A stretch of 38,585 nucleotides of DNA from CAYYAQ01 sp964469555 (lineage in GTDB: Bacteria; Planctomycetota; UBA1135; UBA2386), in NCBI GenBank assembly GCA_964469555.1, contig CAYYAQ010000033.1, positions 1 through 38,585 of the forward strand. Direction: 5' to 3'. Positions 7,731 through 16,149 of this stretch are shown piece by piece (positions within the stretch are counted from its first letter, which is position 1; each line of letters opens with the position of its first letter). The notes under the pieces are model-generated. The model saw nothing but the letters and a program-made list of their open reading frames with translations, searched no databases and was not told the DNA's origin. A program made the translations under genes and the position numbers.

Positions 7731-8689
7731 CTTTGCACCAAGACTGCGACGATCCCGACGACCAGGCCGATGCCGAGCAGAATCACCAAGAGAATCTTGA
7801 GGATCGAGTACGGAGCCGCGCCCCGAATGCACGACGCGTCCTGTCCGCTGACGATCACGCGGTAGAGACGTTCCTTGTAGCGGTATGCGAGCACGTAGGA
7901 GGGCATCGCGAATCGACGCGTGACGAGTCGCCGCAAGAGAGCCACCGTCTTCACCTTGCGAGCGCGGTTGCCCGGGACGTGATCGTGCTCGACACGGTCC
8001 GCCGCGATGTCGTCGATGGCTTCGACGATCCGTGCGCGGGCCTGCGAACGCTGCACCTCGAAATGCTCGACGACGGGATTGCGCGGGCCGGACTCCGCGT
8101 CCGTCGAAGGTGGCCCGCTCACGCGGCTGCTGGTGTCGTAGCTCGGGGTGAGGTGGTAGGCCTCATCGTCGGTGAGGCCACGCGTCGCTGGCACGAGGAT
8201 ATCGTCGAACACCATCTCGACCTGTCCCGCGTGCGGCGCCCAAGATGACCGGCGCGCACCGGCGTTGGAATCGGCGGTCCAGGAAATCATCGCTTCGGCG
8301 TCGAAGATCCACGCGACCCAGAATAGAGGCCGGATCGACTCGAGTCTGGCCTCGGTGCGCAAATCCGCGGGCCGGAACCAACCGAGCGAACCGAGCCAGT
8401 TCCGCACCGCCGCGCGCGCGGTGTCGGTGTCAACGGTGAACGGTAGGTGTCGACCCGTCTGCTCGTCGGGATCGACGATCTCCTCGAGTTCCATCACGGA
8501 ATCGCAGAAGCCGCATCGCGGCGCCTTCGTCTCGGCGTCATAGGAAACGGCGGCGCCACAGCCAGCGCAACGGAGGATCTGGACCAGGACATTGGTCGCC
8601 GTCTCCGGAGTCGCCGGAGTGGCCTCGGCACATATGGCGCAACGCAGGTCGCCGATCTCCAACGGACTCTCACAGCGGGCGCAATTCAT
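7727..8689 (-). CDS. zinc-ribbon membrane protein, paralogue 2
   Basis: A 320-residue protein with two N-terminal zinc knuckles (MNCARCESP...LRCAIC; then LRCAGCGAAV...RCGFC), a soluble middle with conserved aromatic stretches (WLGSLGWFRPADL, PLFWVAWIFDAEA) and one C-terminal helix (ILLVILLGIGLVVGIVAVLV) ending in a few residues. The layout matches the preceding gene: zinc ribbon, a PF.V-type segment, the x-L-x-x-W/YLPA motif, then a tail anchor. Homologues are often misnamed as primosomal-protein-N'-like because of the zinc ribbon, but no helicase motif is visible. The start at 8689 was chosen because the zinc-knuckle sequence begins there and the upstream stop overlaps it by one base (TGATG). 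The stop overlaps the SGNH start as ATGA. Function unknown. Confidence 0.8.
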   Translation of the reverse strand: MNCARCESPLEIGDLRCAICAEATPATPETATNVLVQILRCAGCGAAVSYDAETKAPRCGFCDSVMELEEIVDPDEQTGRHLPFTVDTDTARAAVRNWLGSLGWFRPADLRTEARLESIRPLFWVAWIFDAEAMISWTADSNAGARRSSWAPHAGQVEMVFDDILVPATRGLTDDEAYHLTPSYDTSSRVSGPPSTDAESGPRNPVVEHFEVQRSQARARIVEAIDDIAADRVEHDHVPGNRARKVKTVALLRRLVTRRFAMPSYVLAYRYKERLYRVIVSGQDASCIRGAAPYSILKILLVILLGIGLVVGIVAVLVQR

Positions 8690-9609
8690 CAGTGCAGCCC
8701 TCCCGTGACGCCGAAGACCACGATGACGATCGCGCCGACCAGACACAGGATGGCGACCGTGATCTTGATCTTCGACAGCGGGACCCGGCCCTGGACCTCG
8801 CCGGTTTGTCCGTTCACGAGGATTCGCACCGGCGGTTTGTCTTCGGCATAGCGCGCGGCGAACACCCAGATGGGCAACAACACGAGATCGATGACTTCGT
8901 CGCGAACGGTCGTGCGGCAGTTCAGATCACGATAGCTGTCGCCCGGCATGAACTTCCCGAGCGCGTCGCCAACCTTCTCGACGCTCTCGTCGTGCGCGAG
9001 TCCAAAACAATCGTCCTTGGACACCGACGGCTCCTCCGCGACCCATCCGGACAAGACCGCTGGCGTGTAGCGCCGCAGGGCCCGCAGGTCGAATGGCTCG
9101 ACGGCCTCGAGCTCCGCGTTGGGGATGCCATTGGAGGCGGTGACCAGGACGTCGAGAACGTAGCACGTGTGCTGGCCGCTGAGGTGGCGCCACTCGGTCT
9201 TGACTACGGTCCGCGTGCGCGTGACAGCCCGACCCTTCGAGTCCGTGGTGGTGTAGGTCTCGGTGACGGTGTAGTTCTCTCCAATCTGCGCGTCGTAGTC
9301 GGTGTCAGCGATCGCACCGTAGAGATATGCCGGCAGGTACACGCCGCGGATCTTCTCCAGAGTCGCGGTCTTGAGACCGGAGTGGGCAAAGACGCCCCGA
9401 CTCTTGATCCAGCGTTGCACGAGAGATTCGGCACGCTCACGCACGACACCAAAGCCGAGCACGAACATCGGATCCGGCCTGTTCGTCGACGGGGGACGTT
9501 CGACGACCGACGGAGAATCACAGTACGGGCAGTTCGCCGTGCGCAGGTGGGCCTCGACTGTCAGCGTGGCGCCGCAAGCACTGCAGTGGATGTCGAGGGT
9601 CTTGAGCAC
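8689..9609 (-). CDS. zinc-ribbon membrane protein, paralogue 1
   Basis: A 306-residue protein beginning with a TFIIB-like zinc ribbon (HCSACGATLTV...NCPYCDSP), then PMFVLGFGVVRERAESLVQRW, a conserved KIRGVYLPAYLYGA segment, a Thr-rich loop (TVTETYTTTDSKGRAVTRT) and a C-terminal membrane helix (ITVAILCLVGAIVIVVFGV) with a very short tail. It is a tail-anchored or single-span membrane protein with the zinc domain presumably in the cytoplasm. It shares domain order and several aligned motifs with the next gene, so the two look like an ancient tandem duplication that may form a heteromer. It begins 20 bases after the slyX stop and ends in a TGATG overlap with its paralogue. Function not established. 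Confidence 0.8.
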   Translation of the reverse strand: MLKTLDIHCSACGATLTVEAHLRTANCPYCDSPSVVERPPSTNRPDPMFVLGFGVVRERAESLVQRWIKSRGVFAHSGLKTATLEKIRGVYLPAYLYGAIADTDYDAQIGENYTVTETYTTTDSKGRAVTRTRTVVKTEWRHLSGQHTCYVLDVLVTASNGIPNAELEAVEPFDLRALRRYTPAVLSGWVAEEPSVSKDDCFGLAHDESVEKVGDALGKFMPGDSYRDLNCRTTVRDEVIDLVLLPIWVFAARYAEDKPPVRILVNGQTGEVQGRVPLSKIKITVAILCLVGAIVIVVFGVTGGLH

Positions 9610-9629
9610 GGTTGTTCGACGTGTCGAAC

Positions 9630-9845
9630 TCAGTAGTGGGGCGGAGGATCGTCATGCGGACGCATCTGACTTCCTTCCGAGTCTGTCTGCTGTTCGATAC
9701 GGCTCTCCAGCTTGGCGAACCGCTCCTCCAGGACGTGGAGGACACGCCCTTGTTCCTGCACCACACCGTTCATGAGTTCTACTGCGCGTTCGAGGAACGC
9801 CACCTTGGCTTCGAACGCGATGCGCTCGGGTTTGGAATCTGACAT
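9630..9845 (-). CDS. slyX: SlyX-family coiled-coil protein
   Basis: A 71-residue protein. Residues 8-55 form a continuous amphipathic coiled coil (AFLERAVELMNGVVQEQGRV, LEERFAKLESRIEQQ), and the C-terminus is DDPPPHY, the almost invariant PPPHY ending of SlyX proteins. SlyX is widespread but its molecular role is not known. The ATG at 9845 was chosen because it gives the family's usual length of about 70 residues; the frame is open 60 bases further upstream without family features. It is the first gene of the operon with the two zinc-ribbon proteins and the SGNH hydrolase, and is divergent from the esterase gene at 9994. Confidence 0.88.
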   Translation of the reverse strand: MSDSKPERIAFEAKVAFLERAVELMNGVVQEQGRVLHVLEERFAKLESRIEQQTDSEGSQMRPHDDPPPHY

Positions 9846-9993
9846 GGGTTGACCTGGTCGAAGGAACCGCTCGCGTGCGATCCGCCGGCATATCCTACGG
9901 CCCATTCCGAACGGAGTCGACGACAGCGATCGCCTCAGGCAAGATCCTCGGATTCGACAACGAGTTGCCCCTCATTCAACCTACTTTCGAACC

Positions 9994-11724
9994 ATGCGCA
10001 CACACGTCGTCTTGTCGCTCGCACTCACACTCGGCGCCTGCCAACTCTCACCTACAGCACCGCGCGCGAAGCTGCGAGTAGGGCTGTCGTTCCCCGAACA
10101 ACTCAGCGACAAACCGCTCGACGGGCGAATGCTCCTCATCTTCGCCAAGAACAACGAGAAGGAGCCACGGTTTCAGATCAGCCCGCAGACCAAGGGGCAA
10201 CAGATCTTCGGAATCGACGTCGAAGTCCTGGCGCCGGGAGAACTCGGAGTGTTCGACGCTTCGACGCTCGGCTTCCCTGTGACGAGTCTCACCGACGTGC
10301 CCGCGGGCGAATACTGGGTGCAAGGCGTGTTCCACCGCTACGAAACGTTTCGCCGGTCCGACGGTCACACCGTCAAGCTACCAATGGATCGGGGCGAGGG
10401 GCAGCACTGGAACAAGGCACCGGGCAACTTCTACAGCAAGCCGACCAGGATGCGCATCGACGCGAGCCAGTCGGATCTCGTGGTGATCAACCTCGACCAG
10501 GTGATTCCACCGATCGAACCTCCCAAGGACACGAAGTACATCAAGCACGTCCGGATCGAGAGCAAGCTGCTCACGAAGTTCTGGGGTCGACCGATGCACC
10601 TGGGTGCATGCGTGTTATTGCCGCACGGGTTCGACGCGCACCCGGACGCCCGCTTCCCGCTCATAGTCAACCACGGTCACTTTCCACGCACGTTCAGTGG
10701 GTTTCGCGAAGAGCCGCCTGACGCGAACCTGAAGCCCGACTACAGCGATCGTTTCAAACTCGACGGCTACAACCGGACACAGCAGGAGTATGCGCACGCA
10801 TTCTACAAACAGTGGATCGGTCCGAAGATGCCGCGCCTCGTCATCATCAAGGTCCAGCACGCGAATCCTTACTACGATGACTCGTACGCCGTCAACTCGG
10901 CCAACCTCGGGCCGTACGGGGACGCGATCAATCACGAGCTGATCCCGTTCATCGAAGAGAAGTTCCGATGCCTCGGGGAGGGCTGGTCCCGGTTCACGTA
11001 CGGCGGCTCTACCGGCGGGTGGGAAGCCCTCGCGACGCAGGTGCTGTACCCGGACATGTTCAACGGGTGCTTCGCCGCGTGCCCCGACCCGATCGACTTT
11101 CGCGCGTACACGGTCGTCGACATCTACAAGGACAAGAACGCGTATTACACCCAGGGCGACTGGAAGCAGACGCCACGCCCGGGACACCGCGACTACCTGG
11201 GTCACGTCAGCGCGACGCTGTGGGACATGAACCACCTTGAACTGGTGCTCGGCACACGTTCACGTTCCGGAGATCAGTGGGACATCTGGGAGGCCGTCTA
11301 CAGCCCCGCCGGGCCAGACGGGTATCCAAAGCGGATCTGGGACAAGCGCACCGGCGAGATCGACCACGAGGTCGCGGCGTACTGGCGCGAGAACTACGAC
11401 CTGACGCACATCATGAAGCGCGACTGGAAGACTCTCGGCCCGAAGCTCGTCGGCAAACTGCACATCTACTGCGGGACGATGGACAACTACTACCTCAACA
11501 ACGCGGTGTACCTGGCCGAAAAGTTCCTGAAGAGCACGAAGTCACCCCACTACGACGGCGTCGTCGACTACGGCGCGCGAGCCGAGCACTGCTGGAATGG
11601 GGATCAGCAGCGACCGAATGCGATCTCCCGGCTGCGCTACCACCAGATGTACCTGGATATCATCCTCGCGCGCATCAAGCAGGCAGCACCGGAGGGCGCG
11701 GACCTGACCAGCTGGCGCTACTGA
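9994..11724 (+). CDS. lipoprotein esterase of the enterochelin-esterase-like family
   Basis: A 576-residue alpha/beta hydrolase. The signal MRTHVVLSLALTLGAC has a lipobox ending at Cys16, so it is predicted to be a lipoprotein. Residues 25-180 form a beta-rich N-terminal region. The hydrolase core follows, with FPLIVNHGHF near the first strand, an NHELIPFIEEKF segment and the nucleophile elbow GGSTGGWEA with Ser339. A likely catalytic histidine is in ARAEHCWNGDQQ near the end. The putative esterase family (esterase D, Fes-like) cleaves small ester or amide substrates; the natural substrate here is unknown. It stands alone on the plus strand, divergent from slyX with 148 bases between. Confidence 0.82.
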   Translation: MRTHVVLSLALTLGACQLSPTAPRAKLRVGLSFPEQLSDKPLDGRMLLIFAKNNEKEPRFQISPQTKGQQIFGIDVEVLAPGELGVFDASTLGFPVTSLTDVPAGEYWVQGVFHRYETFRRSDGHTVKLPMDRGEGQHWNKAPGNFYSKPTRMRIDASQSDLVVINLDQVIPPIEPPKDTKYIKHVRIESKLLTKFWGRPMHLGACVLLPHGFDAHPDARFPLIVNHGHFPRTFSGFREEPPDANLKPDYSDRFKLDGYNRTQQEYAHAFYKQWIGPKMPRLVIIKVQHANPYYDDSYAVNSANLGPYGDAINHELIPFIEEKFRCLGEGWSRFTYGGSTGGWEALATQVLYPDMFNGCFAACPDPIDFRAYTVVDIYKDKNAYYTQGDWKQTPRPGHRDYLGHVSATLWDMNHLELVLGTRSRSGDQWDIWEAVYSPAGPDGYPKRIWDKRTGEIDHEVAAYWRENYDLTHIMKRDWKTLGPKLVGKLHIYCGTMDNYYLNNAVYLAEKFLKSTKSPHYDGVVDYGARAEHCWNGDQQRPNAISRLRYHQMYLDIILARIKQAAPEGADLTSWRY

Positions 11725-11840
11725 GGGCTCCGCGCCACGCAGCATAATTCGTAGCGCAGTAATAGATGCTGACCGGAACTCTCCAGCAAACGAGTCTCGC
11801 CGGACAACCGTCCCACCGGTTAAGTTGGCGAGCGGAGCCC
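11725..11840. repeat. 116-bp intergenic element with 9-bp terminal inverted repeat
   Basis: Starting on the base after the esterase stop, GGGCTCCGC (11725-11733) is matched by GCGGAGCCC (11832-11840). Nested just inside the right arm is a second hairpin: CTCGCC (11796-11801) with GGCGAG (11827-11832), enclosing AACCG (11806-11810) with CGGTT (11817-11821). The position suggests a terminator or structured 3' end of the esterase transcript; a small mobile repeat is the alternative. I see no second copy in the window and no coding signal inside. Confidence 0.4.
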
Positions 11841-11946
11841 CCCGCCCTGGAGCCCGACGATGCATTTCGGAACCCTACCCTGCGAGTATTCCCCTGGCAG
11901 ATCATACCTGGACCTGACCGCCTCGAGAAACCGAGCTCCGAGTGGC

Positions 11947-12420
11947 ATGACGCGCCGCTGGCTCTTCGGCTTCGCTCCGCTCGCCATCGGTTTTGCCGGC
12001 GGCGCTGCATCGAGCCTCGGGTTCATGAACTTGTTCGACTCGGGAGTCCCAGTCGACGATCCAACCCCCGGTTCCACGTCGGTCGAGCTCGGCACCGTGG
12101 AATGGGCACTGTGGATCCAAAACGCGCCGGAGGCGGAGTTACTCGAAGCAGCCGGCGAACTCGAGCGCGTTCGTCTCCGCGCGCCGGGCGACAGTCGACT
12201 GACCAACGTGTTCGTGCGGCTTCTTTCGGTCGCGCTCCGGAGCGAACAAATGATCGCCGACCAGGCGGGAGTGATCGCTGTTCGATGCCTCGATCGCCTC
12301 GGCGCGGATCATCACCTGCTGATCCTCGATGACCGGGTGCTCGAACGAAGCGACCGGCCCGCCACTGCACGTGAATTGAAGCGCGTTCGCCGCCGCGACC
12401 GCGAGGGCAGGAGGAGGTGA
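11947..12420 (+). CDS. small unknown protein with N-terminal membrane helix
   Basis: I do not recognise this 157-residue protein. It begins MTRRWLFGFAPLAIGFAGGA, a positively charged start followed by a hydrophobic stretch, so it is either exported or anchored in the membrane. The rest is helix-rich and charged (ELLEAAGELERVRLRAPGDS, VALRSEQMIADQAGVIAVR, RVRRRDREGRRR). The start at 11947 was chosen because the signal begins there; the frame is open to 11860. The stop lies inside the ribosome-binding site of the next gene, so the two genes are probably translated together. Confidence 0.6.
   Translation: MTRRWLFGFAPLAIGFAGGAASSLGFMNLFDSGVPVDDPTPGSTSVELGTVEWALWIQNAPEAELLEAAGELERVRLRAPGDSRLTNVFVRLLSVALRSEQMIADQAGVIAVRCLDRLGADHHLLILDDRVLERSDRPATARELKRVRRRDREGRRR
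12412..12420 (+). promoter_or_regulatory. perfect Shine-Dalgarno AGGAGGTGA overlapping a stop codon
   Basis: AGGAGGTGA is fully complementary to the canonical 3' end of bacterial 16S rRNA. Its last three bases are the stop of the upstream gene. With five bases of spacing it points to a TTG at 12426 as the start of the next gene; the GTG at 12417 would lie inside the site itself and is less plausible. Confidence 0.75.
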
Positions 12421-12425
12421 GCGCA

Positions 12426-12677
12426 TTGTTCCGGCAAGGCAGCCGCTTCCGTATCCGGCCCAACCCCCCCGTGGCCGGCAAACCCGCCGAAGTGACCTAC
12501 ATCGGCCCCGCAAAGGAGATCGAGTACCAGGTCGACGGCGGCGAACCGATCAAAGTCAAACCGGACAAGGACGGCAAGTTCAGAATCGACCCCATTCCTG
12601 GAGGCGACGAACTCGTCCTCTCCGACAACCTCGGACTTCCGGGCTACCTCCACAAAGACATCGTGACTACGGGATGA
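12426..12677 (+). CDS. small unknown protein, probable TTG start
   Basis: An 83-residue protein that I cannot assign to a family. It is rich in short beta-type segments with alternating charge (RFRIRPNPPVAGKPAEVTY, EIEYQVDGGEPIKVKPD, GKFRIDPIPGGDELVLSD), suggesting a single small beta-sandwich, perhaps of Ig or transthyretin type. There is no signal peptide or helix in the chosen frame. The TTG at 12426 is preferred because a perfect Shine-Dalgarno lies five bases before it; the same frame could start at GTG 12417, adding three residues. It is tightly coupled to the gene before it and four bases from the one after it, so it is likely part of the same transcript. Confidence 0.65.
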   Translation: MFRQGSRFRIRPNPPVAGKPAEVTYIGPAKEIEYQVDGGEPIKVKPDKDGKFRIDPIPGGDELVLSDNLGLPGYLHKDIVTTG

Positions 12678-12681
12678 CCGC

Positions 12682-13785
12682 ATGAGGAACACAATCTCCG
12701 CACGCCTCGTAACGGCAACGAGCCTCGCACTCCTGACAGGACTGGTTGGCCAGGGCCAAACCTCCGTGGTGGTGCCGGCGACGTTCAGCACAACCGAAGC
12801 GCCCAACGGCGCCTTCTGGGCGGTCTCACCGTTCGTCGCCAGGCGACAACTCCTGATCGACGAGCGTCATCTACTTGATCTCCGGGGCAAGCACATTCGA
12901 GCCATCTGGATGCGTAGCAACAGCGGCAATCGCTCGTCACTTATGGCGGGATCCGTCGGTCTGGAGGTCTCACTCTCACTCGCTCGTTGCAAAGCCGATC
13001 AGGCGCAACAGAGCTTTGCCCTCAACCGGGGAGCAAAGGTCGAGGTCGCTTTCACGGGCGTGATCGCCCTTCCCGCCATGACTGCGCCGAACAAGGGACC
13101 GGCTCCGTGGAACGCGGAGATTCGACTGACGAAACCATTCCTCTACGGAGGTGGAACCCTGTGCATCGAGACTGTCACGACTCCGAACAAGTCACCGGCG
13201 AGTCTTGCACCAGCCTGGTGGCCCATCGATGCGGTCACGGGAACCAGCGGCGGAACCGTGAGCAAGATCGGAACGAGTTGCATCCTCGGAATGGGACAGC
13301 AACCCGCTGGAGCCAACGCTTCTGGTTTCGTCCCGGGTTCGACAGCGACCGTACACCTGCGCGGGCGGACCAACTCGACCACCGCCGTGTGTTCCCTCGG
13401 CATGAGTTCGACCCTGTGGGGTGCGACGCAGTTGCCGATGAATCTGCGAGGATACGGCGCCCCAGGCTGCCACATCTACGTGGAGTTCCTGGTCGCCGTG
13501 TTGGTTCCGCTCAAGAAGCGTCCGGACCTCGGGATCTCCTACGGCTCGTGGTCGCTTCAGCTGCCGCCATCGAGCACGATCGTGGGGCTCTCGCTCTACA
13601 GTCAGTGGCTGGTGAACACCGTGGTGAACCACTTCGGCCTCGCGACATCCAACGGCGTCCGCGCGGTTATTGGTTCACCTACCGCGCTGTCAGGGGTTTC
13701 CTGGGTCGAAAGCCCGAATCCGAAGAATGCGACCGGATCCATCCTGAAGGGACGCCTTCCTGTATTGCGTTTCGTAGCGAAATAG
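12682..13785 (+). CDS. secreted protein of unknown function
   Basis: A 367-residue exported protein with a clear signal peptide (charged start, then VTATSLALLTGLVGQGQ). The mature part is beta-rich and neutral, opening with APNGAFWAVSPF and QLLIDERHLLDLRGKHIRA, and ending in a GSWSLQLPPSSTIVGLSLY-type segment with strands to FVAK. It resembles surface-layer or adhesin-like secreted proteins of planctomycetes, but I cannot name a family. It has a few cysteines (for instance GAPGCHIY and TAVCSLGM) that could form disulfides. It starts four bases after the previous stop and is probably cotranscribed with the two small genes upstream. Confidence 0.7.
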   Translation: MRNTISARLVTATSLALLTGLVGQGQTSVVVPATFSTTEAPNGAFWAVSPFVARRQLLIDERHLLDLRGKHIRAIWMRSNSGNRSSLMAGSVGLEVSLSLARCKADQAQQSFALNRGAKVEVAFTGVIALPAMTAPNKGPAPWNAEIRLTKPFLYGGGTLCIETVTTPNKSPASLAPAWWPIDAVTGTSGGTVSKIGTSCILGMGQQPAGANASGFVPGSTATVHLRGRTNSTTAVCSLGMSSTLWGATQLPMNLRGYGAPGCHIYVEFLVAVLVPLKKRPDLGISYGSWSLQLPPSSTIVGLSLYSQWLVNTVVNHFGLATSNGVRAVIGSPTALSGVSWVESPNPKNATGSILKGRLPVLRFVAK

Positions 13786-13849
13786 ACATAATCGCCGCAG
13801 GTGTGCTGGCGAATCACGCTGAACACCACGCACGGGACAAACAAACACG

Positions 13850-14371
13850 GTGGCGTCGCTCGGTTTGAAACTCTTCTATCTCCGAACCCGAGAGAAGAAG
13901 CTGAGTCAACGCGATGTCGCGACGAAACTCAGTATTCGACAGGGTACGGTCTCGTTCCTCGAGCAAGGGGTCACGTCACCTCACTGGGCGCTCGTCATCG
14001 ATCTCTGCAAGTTCTACGACGTGACACCGACCTACCTCGCCGACGAAACCCGAGGCGTCGTCCCGCGAGCGACCGAACGGTGGGGTCTGCGCGATTCGCT
14101 AATCACCCTGGGAATGTGGGTGGAGTTGGACCAAGACTCCGCGGAAGACTTGGGGAACAAGAGGCTCATCTACCAACTCGCACCCGGGTCCAAGTTCTTC
14201 GACGAAGAGGCAGCGGAAGTCCGCAGGCGCTACAAGCGCGAAGTAAACAGCCGTTCGGCGCTCACCGTACTCCGCACCAAGTACCGGACGGAAGAGAGGG
14301 ACCTCGAGAAGCAACTCATACGTGAGTTGAGAGAGCACCCACGGCGCCGCGGCAAACTGTCCGACAGCTAA
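13850..14371 (+). CDS. XRE-family helix-turn-helix regulator
   Basis: A 173-residue predicted transcription factor. Residues 5-66 form a Cro/C1-type HTH domain: LFYLRTREKKLSQRDVATKL, then IRQGTVSFLEQG as the recognition helix and WALVIDLCKFYDVTPTYLAD closing the five-helix fold. The remaining 105 residues are charged and probably helical, with no known effector domain, perhaps for oligomerisation. The start is GTG at 13850; the HTH begins a few residues later, so little can be missing. It lies 64 bases after the secreted protein gene and could control this local cluster, but no operator was identified. Confidence 0.82.
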   Translation: MASLGLKLFYLRTREKKLSQRDVATKLSIRQGTVSFLEQGVTSPHWALVIDLCKFYDVTPTYLADETRGVVPRATERWGLRDSLITLGMWVELDQDSAEDLGNKRLIYQLAPGSKFFDEEAAEVRRRYKREVNSRSALTVLRTKYRTEERDLEKQLIRELREHPRRRGKLSDS

Positions 14372-14604
14372 AGAAAAGCGGGTGCCGCAGGAACACGATG
14401 AACTCGTCCATCACGTGCGCGAATGCGTTCCACTCAAAGCGCACGGTTCCCGTGATCACATCGTTCCGGGACAGCGTCGGCTGCCTCAGCAGCGACGTTC
14501 CAGACCACCGGCACGCTCAAGGGCAAGATCAGCGAGACGTTCTGCGTGACATCCGTGACCGCGTCACTCCCGTGGAGCCAGTCGCCTCCGGCATGTGATT
14601 CGAA
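14372..14604 (-). pseudogene. unidentified frameshifted coding remnant
   Basis: On the minus strand two adjoining open blocks show coding-like third-position G+C. From 14604 to about 14485 the block reads HAGGDWLHGSDAVTDVTQ and VSLILPLSVPVVWN. It then changes frame near 14480-14495 to RQPTLSRNDVITGTVRFEW and AHVMDEFIVFLRHPLFF. Neither block has a start codon in a sensible place, and a stop at 14605-14607 closes the upstream side. The plus strand here has only a 66-codon frame with poor codon use. The pieces look like remains of a larger protein broken in the same way as others in this window. I cannot name the family. Confidence 0.35.
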
Positions 14605-14658
14605 CTAGATGTCCTGACCAGGGACGGGTAGTCCACTCGCGGGCCCCGTCCGCTCGCG

Positions 14659-16149
14659 TCAATCGATTCGAACCCGGCGGGAGGAACGCGCTTCCTCCTC
14701 GTCGATCACGGTCACTTCCAACGTAAGTTGAGGACCGCCCTTGCTCCGCTTGCCGAGGATCGGGAGCGGCACCCGGCGGCGCCCCCACGCGTCCGCCTTG
14801 CCACGCCAGCGCTTCAGCACCTCGCCCTTCGAGCGAACGGTCAGCAAGAACATCTCGACCGGCAAGCAGTGCACGGTGGCCGACGTCGCGTCCACCGTCA
14901 ACATCTTCGGGACCGCACCAAACTCCGTGAACGTCGACCGCCGCCCGGCGCGCGAGACCGCGCAGATGCGAATAGCGCTGCCTGCGGTGGCGACGAGGCT
15001 CGCGTGGAATCGACCGTGGCCGTCGACCACGACGGTTCGCTCGTCACCCCTGGCTGTTCGCACCACCACGCGCTCCGGCGGCGGCGACCCGATCCGCCCG
15101 AGCACGAGCGTCCTACCCCCACCGCGGGGATGAAACTCCGCAGCGGTCACGACGGGGGCGCGGAGGGGCGATTCCGGGGGCTTTTTGGGCTTGCCCACGA
15201 CCCTGGTCGGCGGCTTCACGGCGACGCCCTGTCCTCGGAGCCGGACTGTGTGTTCGGCGACCACGCCGTTCGCGATGAACTTCAGACCGACGTCGAACGC
15301 GCCGCTGCGGTCGGGAACAAACTCGATCCGCAGGCGATGCGTCTTTCCGGGAGCGAGCTTCTCGGGCAGCCGACCCTTGAGTTCAAATCCCTTCTTCGAC
15401 AACTCGATCTTCAACCGCAGCGTCCGCTTCCCGCGATTGCTGACTTCGAGAAACTGACGACTGCTGCTCCCGACCTCGACCTCGAGAAAGTCGATCAGAC
15501 CCCAGCGGGACAGCTCGAGCCGCGGAGCTAGCGGGTGACGGATCGTCGATGGCTTTGGCCCCGAGCCGAACTCCACGCGAACCTCGCCTCGGTCCGGGTC
15601 CGATTTCACGGAGAAGCCCTCGACCGACGCCTTCACGCGGCGCTCGAGGAGAACTCGTCCGTCGAAGTCGAGCGCGCGGAACTCGATGCCGGCTCCCTTC
15701 TCGTAGCCGAACAACAGCAGGTGCCGACCTTCGACGATCGGCCACGATCCTGCGCCGTCGTTGAACTTCCGCGGCAAACGCCGCCCACCGTCGGTCGCGT
15801 AGCGCTGGAAGCTCCCGTCATCCTGCACGAGGTAGAGATCCAGAGAACTTCGCACTCCTCCAGCGAGCACGACGAGTTCCTTCCCGCCTCGGACCAGTCC
15901 GGCCGCGCACTCCGTGACCGGCTTCTCGAGCGGGATCTTGATCTCACCCCACCCGACCATCACGACCATCTTCTCCTTTCCGGAGCCGCCGTCGCGTTGC
16001 AGCACCACGCCCTTGTCGGCCATCGCCTTCGCGTCGAGTTCCGCTACGGCTACCGGCGCCTGACTCTGCACCGCTCCGACGAGAACCAGGGAGAGCACAA
16101 GCGCGGGGACAGTCGCCGGACGCTCAGCCGAGCCCTGGATTCGACTCAC
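14659..16149 (-). CDS. secreted protein with anchor-D (ASH/Hydin-like) domain
   Basis: A 496-residue exported protein. A signal peptide (VPALVLSLVLVGAVQSQA) is followed by a region with strand patterns that may be a partial propeller (MVVMVGWGEIKI, ELVVLAGGV, YLVQDDGSFQRY). Residues about 215-305 resemble the ASPM-SPD2-Hydin or choice-of-anchor-D fold (VGSSSRQFLEVSNRGKRTL, LAPGKTHRLRIEFVPDRSG). The C-terminal third is another beta-rich module with basic surface. Function unknown; a surface or periplasmic structural role is plausible. The GTG at 16149 is chosen because AGAGGTGA lies just before it and the signal peptide follows; GTG 16158 is the alternative. It overlaps the end of the response regulator gene by 26 bases, so the two are likely cotranscribed. 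Confidence 0.65.
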   Translation of the reverse strand: MSRIQGSAERPATVPALVLSLVLVGAVQSQAPVAVAELDAKAMADKGVVLQRDGGSGKEKMVVMVGWGEIKIPLEKPVTECAAGLVRGGKELVVLAGGVRSSLDLYLVQDDGSFQRYATDGGRRLPRKFNDGAGSWPIVEGRHLLLFGYEKGAGIEFRALDFDGRVLLERRVKASVEGFSVKSDPDRGEVRVEFGSGPKPSTIRHPLAPRLELSRWGLIDFLEVEVGSSSRQFLEVSNRGKRTLRLKIELSKKGFELKGRLPEKLAPGKTHRLRIEFVPDRSGAFDVGLKFIANGVVAEHTVRLRGQGVAVKPPTRVVGKPKKPPESPLRAPVVTAAEFHPRGGGRTLVLGRIGSPPPERVVVRTARGDERTVVVDGHGRFHASLVATAGSAIRICAVSRAGRRSTFTEFGAVPKMLTVDATSATVHCLPVEMFLLTVRSKGEVLKRWRGKADAWGRRRVPLPILGKRSKGGPQLTLEVTVIDEEEARSSRRVRID

